Assembly (NCBI GenBank): GCA_036397975.1
Contig: DASWHW010000232.1
Coordinates: 1 to 22,030 of the forward strand
Length of the DNA stretch: 22,030 bases
DNA from: SZUA-287 sp036397975
GTDB lineage: Bacteria; Bacteroidota; Ignavibacteria; UBA10030; UBA6906
Reading direction: 5' to 3'
Shown piece after piece: positions 7,033 to 14,618 of the stretch (positions are counted from its first letter, which is position 1; each line of letters opens with the position of its first letter). Below the pieces are notes generated by a model that ran no database searches, had not been told where the DNA came from, and saw only the letters and a list, made by a program, of their open reading frames with translations. Both the position numbers and the translations under genes were made by a program.

Positions 7033-8268
7033 ATGAAACATTTCATAGCATTCATTACTCTTCTTCTCCTCACATCCGCGGGGACACACGCTCATCCTCG
7101 TCATGGTGGGGCCGTGACGTTTGGTGTGTTCTATAGCTCTCTGAGCCCCTACGGAGAATGGATAGAAGTCGAGCCAACTGTTTACGCCTGGCGTCCGCTG
7201 AACATCCACGAGGGATGGCGTCCATATACTGTAGGTAGTTGGGCGTGGACAGACGACGGATGGTACTGGAACACCGATGAACCCTGGGGGTGGGCGGCGT
7301 ATCACTATGGTCGTTGGTATTATGACGATTTCTACGGCTGGGTTTGGATTCCAGGCTACGAATGGGCCCCTGCCTGGGTTGAATGGAGATACGGTGGTAA
7401 TTATATCGGATGGGCACCACTGACACCGTACGCAGTGTTCAGCCTACACATCGGCGTCTATTACAAAACACATTGGTCCACCCCAAACTACTATTGGTCA
7501 TTTGTGGATTGTCGTTACATAACTCATCGGCACGTCCACAAGTATGTGTATCGACCATCGTATAACATAAGATACATCGGACGGACAAGAAGCTCCGGCA
7601 GTGTCCGGTATGACGGGGGACGGATTCGCACCTCGGGACCGACAAGAGACTATGTACAGCAGCGCGGTCGAATCCGTGTTGATCGAACTGATTTGATGGA
7701 CGTTCAGAACAGGGAAGATATTGGTTCTACGCGGACTTCGGACGGGAGGGATCGAATCAATGTGTACCGACCGAGGATAGATGTGGAGCGCACCAAAAGC
7801 CTGGACCGTCCGGCGACATCACGAAAAGGTGAGCGCAAACTCGATATTGACACTCGCTATACGGACGCAACGAAGCCTCCACGAGGAAGCGACCGGGAGC
7901 GGGAAGATATCCGCACTCAAGATAGGAATTCAAAGCCCGACCGTGACCGCACCATGGAAAGACCACAGGTCGATAACACGCAAGAGCGATCACAACGGCC
8001 ATCGGTAGAGAGTGAACGAAAGTCGCGTGAAACGGAAACCCCGAGAACATCCCGACGCGAGTCTGTTCAGCAGAAGCCGGGGAAGCGAAAGAGCGAATCT
8101 TCCCCAAGCGTTCGGCAGCGGCCGGAACGCAAAGAGTCGCAAAGTTCACAACGAGAACGGGAGGTACGACCGACGGAGCGGAAAGAAGTTCAGAGGAGCG
8201 CCCCCCAACGATCCGGGGCAAAGAAGGACACACGAAAGGGAGATAGTCGAAGGCCGCCTTCACGCTAA
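7033..8268 (+). CDS. Secreted Trp/Tyr-rich DUF6600-like protein with long basic low-complexity tail
   Basis: 411 residues from ATG 7033 (GAGGTG upstream). A clear signal peptide (about 1-20, ending THA) is followed by a Trp/Tyr-rich domain (about 30-165) with repeated W-x-W and GW elements such as WAWTDDGWYWNTDEPWGW and YGWVWIPGYEWAPAWVEW. This pattern matches DUF6600-type proteins of unknown function in many Gram-negative bacteria. From about residue 185 to the end the protein becomes Arg/Ser/Glu/Lys-rich and low in hydrophobic residues, apparently disordered (for example KSRETETPRTSRRESVQQK). The aromatic domain suggests surface or periplasmic carbohydrate or envelope contact, and the basic tail could bind anionic polymers; both are inference. 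The gene is alone and ends at a strong terminator. Confidence 0.85.
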   Translation: MKHFIAFITLLLLTSAGTHAHPRHGGAVTFGVFYSSLSPYGEWIEVEPTVYAWRPLNIHEGWRPYTVGSWAWTDDGWYWNTDEPWGWAAYHYGRWYYDDFYGWVWIPGYEWAPAWVEWRYGGNYIGWAPLTPYAVFSLHIGVYYKTHWSTPNYYWSFVDCRYITHRHVHKYVYRPSYNIRYIGRTRSSGSVRYDGGRIRTSGPTRDYVQQRGRIRVDRTDLMDVQNREDIGSTRTSDGRDRINVYRPRIDVERTKSLDRPATSRKGERKLDIDTRYTDATKPPRGSDREREDIRTQDRNSKPDRDRTMERPQVDNTQERSQRPSVESERKSRETETPRTSRRESVQQKPGKRKSESSPSVRQRPERKESQSSQREREVRPTERKEVQRSAPQRSGAKKDTRKGDSRRPPSR

Positions 8269-8287
8269 CCCATAAGGTGAAGCCGAC

Positions 8288-8325
8288 AAAAATAGAAACG
8301 GCGGGAAACACCCGCCGTTTTCTTT
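8288..8325. terminator. Bidirectional intrinsic terminator between convergent genes
   Basis: A perfect 10-bp stem (AAACGGCGGG at 8296-8305 with CCCGCCGTTT at 8311-8320) closes a 5-base loop. T-rich sequence follows on the plus strand and A5 at 8288-8292 gives a T tract on the minus strand. It sits between the ends of the Trp-rich gene (+) and the DUF4340 gene (-), so it can serve both. Confidence 0.88.
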
Positions 8326-8347
8326 GTCCACTTGCTGAAGCCCTTAT

Positions 8348-9235
8348 TTATTTCTGCTCTGCAATGAAATCCTTCTTATGCTTAAGCAATTGCTCAGCCC
8401 TCCATTTATTCAACTCGAACAACTGAGCTGAAGCCGATGAACGCACGATGTATTGCGCTCCATCGTTGATCCCATATACCGTCAAGTCTGCCCCTTCAAC
8501 GCTGATTACCGCGGTCGGCTGTGAGAGAGTTGTTACGACCGTGTCAATAAATTCGTCAGTTTGAATGTTGCTGAGAGCATTCAGAAATGGCGTTGCCTTA
8601 GTTTCAGACGCCGGATCAGCGTCAACTATCCATGCGCTGTCCTGAAGGCTGAGCGTAAACGTTTCGTCCTTGTACTGAAACCTGACCGACTTGATCTGCG
8701 ATTTGTCTCTTTGGAATATCGTCTTGTCCCGCCAGTCCTTGAGCGGTCTGTTGAATACTGAACTCAGTACGCCATCTGTCAGGTACACGTCGTTTGATTC
8801 TGCTGCACGCACGTATGTGTTTGAAAACGAGCTGCCTGTTTTGCCGATGTACATCACCCCAGTTTCACTCCCCGCGCTCGATATCTTCACAAGCGTTCCC
8901 GAACTGTCCACCTGAAAGAGATTTCGCTTCTCGGGGTTGGTCGAGACCGGACTTGTGATTCCGAGTGATTTCCCGGTTCCTACAGCCTTCTGCACTGAGT
9001 TCTGGTCGGCCCTATACTGAATTGGTTTTGTTAACGACCACGTCCCTCCTTGTTTTTCAAGTACCACTGTTTCTTTCGGCGATTGAATCTCAATCTTATC
9101 GACACTACTGGAATCATACGTCACCAAAAAGGAGGTGCCGGAGACATTTGTCTCACCGGGGCGGCGCAAGACAAGAAAGGTCGCAACTGCAAGAAGGGCG
9201 AGAACAAGAAGGAGTTTGGGCGAAACAATTTTCAT
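8348..9235 (-). CDS. DUF4340-domain protein of the Gld-like ABC cluster
   Basis: 295 residues: one N-terminal membrane helix (about 7-23) and an extracytoplasmic region made of repeated beta-rich modules (IEIQSPKETVVLEKQGGTW, later VRFQYKDETFTLSLQDSAW). The phrase pattern 'strand-V-L-x-K-x-x-G-x-W' and the internal repetition are typical of DUF4340. Such proteins are regularly encoded directly after GldG-like proteins in Bacteroidota and other phyla and are presumed to be periplasmic parts of the transporter. The ATG is at 9235, 28 bases after the GldG-like stop, with no strong ribosome site. It is the last gene of the operon and ends before the terminator near 8290. Confidence 0.88.
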   Translation of the reverse strand: MKIVSPKLLLVLALLAVATFLVLRRPGETNVSGTSFLVTYDSSSVDKIEIQSPKETVVLEKQGGTWSLTKPIQYRADQNSVQKAVGTGKSLGITSPVSTNPEKRNLFQVDSSGTLVKISSAGSETGVMYIGKTGSSFSNTYVRAAESNDVYLTDGVLSSVFNRPLKDWRDKTIFQRDKSQIKSVRFQYKDETFTLSLQDSAWIVDADPASETKATPFLNALSNIQTDEFIDTVVTTLSQPTAVISVEGADLTVYGINDGAQYIVRSSASAQLFELNKWRAEQLLKHKKDFIAEQK

Positions 9236-9263
9236 TTGTCAACTTGGAATTTGTTCAACGAAA

Positions 9264-10853
9264 TTATTCCATTCCTTTCTTGCGGGCTTTCCGGACACGC
9301 CAGCGGAACAATCCGTAGCCAAGAACAAGCGCAGGCGGAAGGATCAGATTTCCATATTTCACCATGTTCCGGGTCTCATCGGAGACTTGCTCCAGCGGCG
9401 GAAGCGAGACGTCTTTGGTACGAATCGAAATCAAACCGGCGTCATCTGCAAGATAGTCCATCATGTTTGCAAAGAGCGTCAGATTATCCCTGTTCCCCAG
9501 GTACTGATCCCGGACGAAATCGCCATCCCCCACCAAGACAACCCGGGTCTCCGGACTGACTAATAACGGTGTTCCCGCAAAATGAATAGCATCCGCCGCA
9601 GTGTCCACAGGAACTGGCTTTCCCTCGAAGGCGCTCTTATATTGTCCGGAGGTAACCGCTGCAACTGGAATGTTGTGTTCGGAAAACGTCGTCGCCAGAT
9701 CTTCCTGTGTATACTTCTGTAGTGGATCAAAAAAGAATGGGCTGTTTTGTCGTCCGCTTTGCTTGGAGGACGAAAGAAGAACCTGTCCACTTAGATTTCT
9801 CCCCCCCAGATTGACCGTATCCACAGAACTGATGAAGAAGAACATCACCCCTTCAAGGTCCTTCACCATGGAATTCTCTTTGTTCACATTGCTGACCAGG
9901 GGAAGGAGTGGAAAAGGCACCTGCGATTGAATCTGGAAGCCAAATTGCTGTTGCATGACGCTAATATTGGCACACTGTAGGTCACGGACAAGGTCGGGGT
10001 GGATTACCAACCCATATGCTCGCAATTGATCGTCAAGATTGAGCGTCACCTCCCGGCCAAAACGGTTTTGCAGATTTGCGTCCACTCTGTTGAGCAAGAA
10101 TGCAACTTTGCCGCCACGCATGACAAACTGGTCAATCTGGAACTTGTCCGTCTCCGGAAAAGAACTCGTTGGAGCCATCACGATAAGCACGTTGACGTCG
10201 GCTGGGACGACTTTCCCCTTCGAGACATCAACGCTCGTTACGTCATACTGTTTGGAAAGCAATTGCTGGACACGTGTCGCTTCGCTGAGAGGCGTTTCTC
10301 CATGTCCGGTTAGAAATCCAATTTTCTTGCGGGACTTGGAGGTCAGCCTTTTGATTGTGCTACTAATATCGTATTCGAGGCTTCCGATATTTTGCACAAC
10401 AGGAAGAATTTCTTTCTTATCCTCGTAAAGGAATACCAAACCCATATATGCACGCATCACTTCAAATTTATCCGATTTCAGCACTTGCAGTTGCACCGGT
10501 GGGATTCCTTGTTGCTGAGCCTCCTGCTCCCCTTTTTCACCAGAAGGGTCAAGGAACTCATACTGGAAGTTTCCGTTTGAGTAGGCCTTGTACTCATTCA
10601 ATTCATCCAGCACCATGCGACGGTTGTTGTTGTGCGGGGCGGGAAGGTTATCGGTAAAAAAGGCGCGGACTGTGAGCTTATCGTCAAGCGAGTGTACCAG
10701 TTCCTTACTGGCGGGAGAGAGGGAGAATATCTGCTTCTCCGTCACGTCTATGCGATTAAACAACCGTATGGAGACTACATTTAGCAGAACAAGAATGACC
10801 AGAACGGTAACAATTCTTGCGACAGCGCGTGATTTCAGATTACGATGTGCCAT
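9264..10853 (-). CDS. GldG-like ABC-transporter auxiliary protein
   Basis: 529 residues. An N-terminal helix (about 12-30, ending in LLNVVSIRLFNRIDVTEKQIFSLS, here shown across the junction) precedes a large extracytoplasmic part and a C-terminal membrane helix (about 503-520) with a basic cytoplasmic end. The segment DVTEKQIFSLSPASKELV and the central GFLTGHGE and PEDT-like strand order match the ABC_transp_aux/GldG family. In Flavobacterium, GldG works with GldA and GldF and is needed for gliding motility; homologues also exist in non-gliding bacteria, so motility should not be assumed. It begins 6 bases after the permease gene, with a weak GCAGG site. Confidence 0.9.
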   Translation of the reverse strand: MAHRNLKSRAVARIVTVLVILVLLNVVSIRLFNRIDVTEKQIFSLSPASKELVHSLDDKLTVRAFFTDNLPAPHNNNRRMVLDELNEYKAYSNGNFQYEFLDPSGEKGEQEAQQQGIPPVQLQVLKSDKFEVMRAYMGLVFLYEDKKEILPVVQNIGSLEYDISSTIKRLTSKSRKKIGFLTGHGETPLSEATRVQQLLSKQYDVTSVDVSKGKVVPADVNVLIVMAPTSSFPETDKFQIDQFVMRGGKVAFLLNRVDANLQNRFGREVTLNLDDQLRAYGLVIHPDLVRDLQCANISVMQQQFGFQIQSQVPFPLLPLVSNVNKENSMVKDLEGVMFFFISSVDTVNLGGRNLSGQVLLSSSKQSGRQNSPFFFDPLQKYTQEDLATTFSEHNIPVAAVTSGQYKSAFEGKPVPVDTAADAIHFAGTPLLVSPETRVVLVGDGDFVRDQYLGNRDNLTLFANMMDYLADDAGLISIRTKDVSLPPLEQVSDETRNMVKYGNLILPPALVLGYGLFRWRVRKARKKGME

Positions 10854-10859
10854 ACCTGC

Positions 10860-11573
10860 TTACCATTTCCTGCGTTCAAGTGAAACAGTTGCGAGAAGAA
10901 GTGAGAATCCGAGAACTGACGCAAAGTAGATCATATCCCGGGAGTCAATGACCCCCCGGGCAATATTCGAAAAGTGGTAGTCCACTGAGAGAAACTCCAA
11001 GGTGGAGGCAATTCCTTGAGGGACAAAAACGAGTACTTTATCGAACATGAAAAAGATAAAGACGAAGAGAAATCCCATGATGAAAGCAACAATCTGGTTG
11101 TCCGTAAGGCTGGATGCAAGGAGACCGACAGCAACGTACACTCCCCCAACGAGAAGCAGCCCAACGTACCCGGTCACCACGGGTCCGAAATCCATCTTGC
11201 CGAGGCTCATGAGGGTTACAACGTAGAGCAGGGTTGGCAGAAGGGTTGCCATGAGAAGAACCCAGGCGGCAAGGAATTTTCCCAGGACAATCTCCACATC
11301 CTGCACTGGTTTGGTGGTGAGGAGCTCAATCGTTCCTGTCTTCTTTTCTTCAGCAAGCAACCGCATGGTAATCGCCGGAACAAAAAACAAAAACATGAGC
11401 GGAGCATAGTCAAAGACAACGCGGAGCTGCGCAACGTTCATGAGGAACAGGCTGGACTGAAAGAACCAGCCTAAAATAATAAGGAATACAACGATGACAA
11501 CGTACGCGACAGGAGAATTAAAATACGATCGAAGTTCGCGTTTGAATATCGGAAGGACGTTGGAAAGACTCAT
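10860..11573 (-). CDS. ABC-2 type permease, GldF-like
   Basis: 237 residues with six predicted membrane helices. The N-terminus (FKRELRSYFNSPVAYVVIVVF) is the hallmark opening of the GldF/NosY-like ABC-2 permeases, and the cytoplasmic segment LLAEEKKTGTIELLTTKP is the conserved coupling motif that contacts the ATPase. It is preceded by the ATPase gene by 45 bases and followed by the GldG-like gene after 6 bases. In Flavobacterium the same trio is needed for gliding; here it is best described as an export-type ABC transporter with unknown cargo. The ATG is at 11573 and has only a weak ribosome site. Confidence 0.92.
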   Translation of the reverse strand: MSLSNVLPIFKRELRSYFNSPVAYVVIVVFLIILGWFFQSSLFLMNVAQLRVVFDYAPLMFLFFVPAITMRLLAEEKKTGTIELLTTKPVQDVEIVLGKFLAAWVLLMATLLPTLLYVVTLMSLGKMDFGPVVTGYVGLLLVGGVYVAVGLLASSLTDNQIVAFIMGFLFVFIFFMFDKVLVFVPQGIASTLEFLSVDYHFSNIARGVIDSRDMIYFASVLGFSLLLATVSLERRKW

Positions 11574-11618
11574 AGTATCTCAGAATAAATGTTCATGGAT
11601 TTGAACTGAGGATTGTTT

Positions 11619-12566
11619 TCAGGCAGCCGTTGTCAATTTGTGGAACACCTCCTCCAGGCTGGTCGATTTGCGTGAGAGTTCCAGCAGAACCCACTTTTCT
11701 TTGACGACAAGCTTGAAGAGCTCCTCGCGAATATCCGATCCTTTCTCCGCGCTCACCTCAAAGCGGTGAATGCCGTCCGATTGTGAAAGCAGCTGCACAC
11801 CGCTGACCGCGGAAAGATTTCGAAGTTTCGGTGCAATGGATTGGAGGGGATCCCCCACAGCCGCTTTCACCTCGATTGTAAGAGACTCTGCCCCATGAAA
11901 TTGTTCTTGAAGGTGCTGCGGGGTTCCATCCGCAACAATCTTCCCATCATTGATAATGAGCACCCTATCGCACGTTGCCTGCACTTCCGATAGGATGTGC
12001 GTCGACAAGATCACGGTTTTCGCGCGACCCAATTGTTTAATCAGGTTCCTGATTTCGACAATCTGATTTGGATCCAGTCCGCTTGTTGGCTCATCGAGTA
12101 TGAGAACATCGGGGTCGTGGATCATTGCTTGTGCCAATCCAACGCGCTGCCGATATCCCTTGGAGAGCTCGCCAATGTCCTTATGCCGAACGTCTTCCAA
12201 TCCACACACCTGAACCATTTCTTTTTGCCTATTCTTGATGTCACTCGCGTTAAGGCCATGCAGTTGAGCAGAGTACTCAAGGTAATCCAGTACATTCATA
12301 TCGTGATACAGCGGATTGTTCTCGGGGAGATATCCGATCTTTTTTCGGACACGCAGTGAGTCCTCCGCAATGCTCATTCCATCCACCTCGACTGTCCCGG
12401 CGTTTGGGGGCATGTAGCAAGTCAGGATTTTCATTGTGGTCGTTTTTCCTGCACCATTCGGCCCCAGGAATCCGAGGACTTCACCGGTACTCACCTCAAA
12501 CGAGATATTATCAACGGCTTTTTGTTCACCATAGGTTTTGGTGAGGTCGCGAACTATAATAGACAT
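11619..12566 (-). CDS. ABC transporter ATP-binding protein, GldA-like
   Basis: 315 residues from ATG 12566; the frame stays open further upstream but that part overlaps the promoter and lacks a start with support. All ABC ATPase motifs are present: Walker A GPNGAGKT (35-42), Q-loop region LPENNPLY, signature LSKGYRQR (134-141), Walker B VLILDEP (154-160, catalytic Glu159) and switch His190 in STHILSE. The C-terminal about 90 residues form the DUF4162-like extension of export-type ATPases. Residues CGLEDVRHKDIGELSKGYRQ strongly resemble GldA. It is the first gene of the four-gene cluster and follows a leader of about 54 bases. No ribosome binding site is evident. Confidence 0.93.
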   Translation of the reverse strand: MSIIVRDLTKTYGEQKAVDNISFEVSTGEVLGFLGPNGAGKTTTMKILTCYMPPNAGTVEVDGMSIAEDSLRVRKKIGYLPENNPLYHDMNVLDYLEYSAQLHGLNASDIKNRQKEMVQVCGLEDVRHKDIGELSKGYRQRVGLAQAMIHDPDVLILDEPTSGLDPNQIVEIRNLIKQLGRAKTVILSTHILSEVQATCDRVLIINDGKIVADGTPQHLQEQFHGAESLTIEVKAAVGDPLQSIAPKLRNLSAVSGVQLLSQSDGIHRFEVSAEKGSDIREELFKLVVKEKWVLLELSRKSTSLEEVFHKLTTAA

Positions 12567-12597
12567 AGGTTTTGGGAAAGGTAAATCGAAAAGTATC

Positions 12598-12614
12598 CAA
12601 CACGATGTTGTGTT
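12598..12614. repeat. Inverted repeat in the leader of the Gld-like ABC operon (possible operator)
   Basis: CAACA-CGA-TGTTG is an exact 5+5 inverted repeat at 12598-12610, nested with AACAC...GTGTT at 12599-12614. It lies just downstream of the predicted transcription start, where a repressor site would act. No regulator is identifiable in the window. Confidence 0.35.
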
Positions 12615-12626
12615 ACGGCGGGCAAA

Positions 12627-12655
12627 AATATAACAAACCAAGAAAATAAAGTCAA
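12627..12655 (-). promoter_or_regulatory. Promoter for the Gld-like ABC operon
   Basis: On the minus strand TTGACT (12655-12650), a 17-base spacer and TATATT (12632-12627) form a near-consensus sigma70-type promoter. The predicted start is near 12620, about 54 bases before the ATPase ATG. It lies in the gap after the PspC gene, so the ABC operon can be transcribed independently of the amidase unit. Confidence 0.6.
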
Positions 12656-12662
12656 CAACTCT

Positions 12663-12851
12663 TTATTGTTTTGCCGGCATGATAATCCATGCGAGGAGAT
12701 AGCCCACGCTGACAGGGATGAGGGCCGTAATGAGAGCAAAAACGACAACGCCAATGCGAACAATGGTCGGATCGATATTGAAATACTCGGCGAAGCCACC
12801 GCAGACACCGGCTATTTTCTTATCAGTTGCAGAAAGTGTGAGGCGTTTCAT
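12663..12851 (-). CDS. PspC-domain small membrane protein
   Basis: 62 residues containing just the PspC domain: LTLSATDKKIAGVCGGFAEY, FNIDPTIVRIGVVVFAL, then a hydrophobic segment to the end (about 33-58). Members carry a kinked membrane helix and, in the phage-shock system, sense or signal membrane stress; solitary short copies such as this are common in FCB bacteria and their function is unassigned. It begins 12 bases after the amidase stop, so it is probably co-transcribed. The ATG at 12851 has no strong ribosome site. No pspA/pspB partner is in the window. Confidence 0.92.
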   Translation of the reverse strand: MKRLTLSATDKKIAGVCGGFAEYFNIDPTIVRIGVVVFALITALIPVSVGYLLAWIIMPAKQ

Positions 12852-12863
12852 TTCGATCTTTTT

Positions 12864-14255
12864 TCAGAGTGGAGGAACTTTTTCATGCCATCGGGTGACT
12901 CGTTGATACGCATGGGCAGCTTCAATAATATCGCTTTCAGCAAAGGTGCGGCCTATTATCTTGAACCCAATTGGAAGTTTCGATGAATCAAACCCACACG
13001 GGATTGAAATGCCCGGAAGGCCCAGCAGATTCTCTGCTGCTTCAAGAGAGTTTCCTCCCGGAAAAATCTCATTCATCGTCGCGGTGACCAGCGGTGCAGT
13101 TTGTAGTGTCGATGATCCCAGGAGAAGATCATACTTTTGAAACAATTCCATGAAATCAGTTGCCATCTTATTCCTCAGTCGCTGGCAGCGGAGATAATCC
13201 ACGGCGGTGATGAGTTGTCCACCTAGAATTTCCCCTCTTCGGTCCGGATCGATGATTTCATCGATTTTGCCGTCCCGGACGAGAGGTTCAAAGGCCGCTG
13301 CCTCTTCCGATGCAATGATTGTTGAGGCAATCGCTTCGTAGTCATAGGCTGGCAGTTGCACCTCCTCGAGGCGCGCGCCAAGACTCTTGAAGATTTCCAC
13401 AGCCTGTTTGAATGCCCCTTGTACCTCGCGACTCCCCCATCGAGCATAGTCCTCCTGGACAAATCCTATGTGAAGGCCAGCTAACCGTTCACGCGCCTTC
13501 GTCAGGATAACTTTGAAAGGCATCTTGACCGTCGCTTCATCATCCGGATCAGGACCCTGGAGTACATCGAAGATGGTCGCGCAGTCCGCAGCGGTCCTCG
13601 AAAGTATTCCCACTTTATCCATCGACCATGACAAGGCCATAGCTCCTGACCGACTGATCCTGCCAAATGTCGGTCGCAGTCCCGAGACGCCGCAAAACGA
13701 AGCAGGAGTCATTATTGATCCCCAAGTTTCGGTGCCCAGGGCAAAGGGGACGAGCCCTGCCCCAACCGCTGCGCCGGATCCGCTGGACGAACCCCCTGAC
13801 CAACGTTCCAGGTCCCATGGTGTACGGCATGCACCTGTGGCGGTTGCATTCGGAGGACCACCCGCAAGTTCGCTCATCGAACACTTCCCTATGAGGACAG
13901 CGCCAGCCGCTTCCAGTTTTTGAATAACGGTTGCTTTTTTTTCAAACGTTTGATTCTGGAACGGTTTTGCGCCCCAGGTCGTCGGATACCCCGGGAAAGC
14001 GAAAAGGTCCTTCACGGCGTATGGAATACCATGAAGCGGACCGCGAAACAGACCTGCCTGCTGTTCTTTTTCCGACTGCCGGGCTTGCCGAATGGCTACA
14101 TCTTCTGTAACGTTGACAAACGCTCGCAATCTTGGATTTAGCCTATCGATCCGACTCAGATAACTTTCAGCGAGCCTCAACGGAGACAACTTCTTCCGCT
14201 TTATAAGGCGTGAAAGCTCTGATACAGAAAGGTAGAGAACGTCCTCACCAATCAT
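12864..14255 (-). CDS. Amidase signature (AS) family hydrolase
   Basis: 463 residues, full length for the family. The Ser-cisSer-Lys triad is visible: Lys82 (YAVKDLF), cis-Ser156 (SGGSSSGSGAA) and nucleophile Ser180 (GTETWGSIMTPASFCG), with the family's usual spacing of 98 and 24 residues. Two positions in the nucleophile motif differ from the common GTDTGGSIRxPA: Trp178 for Gly and Met182 for Arg. The substrate is unknown; it is not assigned as GatA because gatB/gatC are absent and the motif differs. The ATG at 14255 overlaps the stop of the upstream small gene by four bases (ATGA), so it is translationally coupled, and the enzyme has no signal peptide of its own. Confidence 0.92.
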   Translation of the reverse strand: MIGEDVLYLSVSELSRLIKRKKLSPLRLAESYLSRIDRLNPRLRAFVNVTEDVAIRQARQSEKEQQAGLFRGPLHGIPYAVKDLFAFPGYPTTWGAKPFQNQTFEKKATVIQKLEAAGAVLIGKCSMSELAGGPPNATATGACRTPWDLERWSGGSSSGSGAAVGAGLVPFALGTETWGSIMTPASFCGVSGLRPTFGRISRSGAMALSWSMDKVGILSRTAADCATIFDVLQGPDPDDEATVKMPFKVILTKARERLAGLHIGFVQEDYARWGSREVQGAFKQAVEIFKSLGARLEEVQLPAYDYEAIASTIIASEEAAAFEPLVRDGKIDEIIDPDRRGEILGGQLITAVDYLRCQRLRNKMATDFMELFQKYDLLLGSSTLQTAPLVTATMNEIFPGGNSLEAAENLLGLPGISIPCGFDSSKLPIGFKIIGRTFAESDIIEAAHAYQRVTRWHEKVPPL

Positions 14256-14539
14256 TGATTCTCACTTGTCATATGAGAAGAAGCAAAGTGAAGCGCGGGC
14301 GGGAGAGAATTCTCCAACCTTGTATCCCTTAATAACCTCATCATCCGGTTATGACTTTCCATGAACGCTCGAACGAGTTCACGTTGTTCACTCGTGAGAA
14401 CTGTTCCCGCAATTGTCTCCGGTAGAGTACCTGCCTCATACTGCAATAAGGACCAGTTGAAATCCATCGGAGGACACCCCAGCAGGAAGGCAGACCCTGA
14501 AACTGTTTTTGCAAACCTGCGTCGAGACATCTTATTCAT
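14252..14539 (-). CDS. Small Tat-signal protein, probable detached N-terminal part of an amidase
   Basis: 95 residues. The N-terminus SRRRFAKTVSGSAFLLGC has a twin-arginine motif, a hydrophobic stretch and an L-L-G-C lipobox-like end, so Tat export, perhaps as a lipoprotein, is likely. The rest (about 45-85) is helical, ending RDTRLENSLPPALHF. From memory, a similar 'L-x-N-x-x-PPAL-x-F' segment lies between the Tat signal and the catalytic domain in some exported amidases of Bacteroidota and Gemmatimonadota. Here it is a separate gene whose stop overlaps the amidase start. The ATG at 14539 follows GGAGGTGAT at slightly long spacing; an inner ATG exists at 14530. Confidence 0.7.
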   Translation of the reverse strand: MNKMSRRRFAKTVSGSAFLLGCPPMDFNWSLLQYEAGTLPETIAGTVLTSEQRELVRAFMESHNRMMRLLRDTRLENSLPPALHFASSHMTSENQ

Positions 14540-14577
14540 TTTGGTGTATCACCTCCGAAACAAGCAGTTAGTAGCCA

Positions 14578-14606
14578 TTGATGATCGGGAATGAATTACT
14601 TACTTT
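14578..14606 (+). promoter_or_regulatory. Candidate promoter for the GroES-like gene
   Basis: TTGATG (14578-14583), a 17-base spacer, then TACTTT (14601-14606). The start would fall near 14613, only a few bases before the TTG codon at 14619, so either the message is almost leaderless or translation starts further in, for example at GTG 14649. Confidence 0.3.
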
Positions 14607-14618
14607 AGAATAGAAGTT

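Noticed and set aside
6580..7305. Minus-strand open frame of 241 codons
   Set aside because: It runs antisense across two well supported genes (zinc-finger protein and Trp-rich protein) and has no ribosome site or known domain.
7757..8311. Minus-strand open frame of 184 codons
   Set aside because: Antisense to the low-complexity tail of the Trp-rich protein; the biased composition keeps this frame open. It also runs through the terminator stem.
9050..9559. Plus-strand open frames at the DUF4340/GldG junction
   Set aside because: Antisense to two recognisable genes; charged low-complexity product without homology that I can name.
8348..12566. NosDFY-type or copper exporter for the ABC cluster
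   Set aside because: The GldG-like and DUF4340 partners and the GldA-like ATPase sequence fit the Gld-type cluster better; no NosD or copper-binding protein is present.
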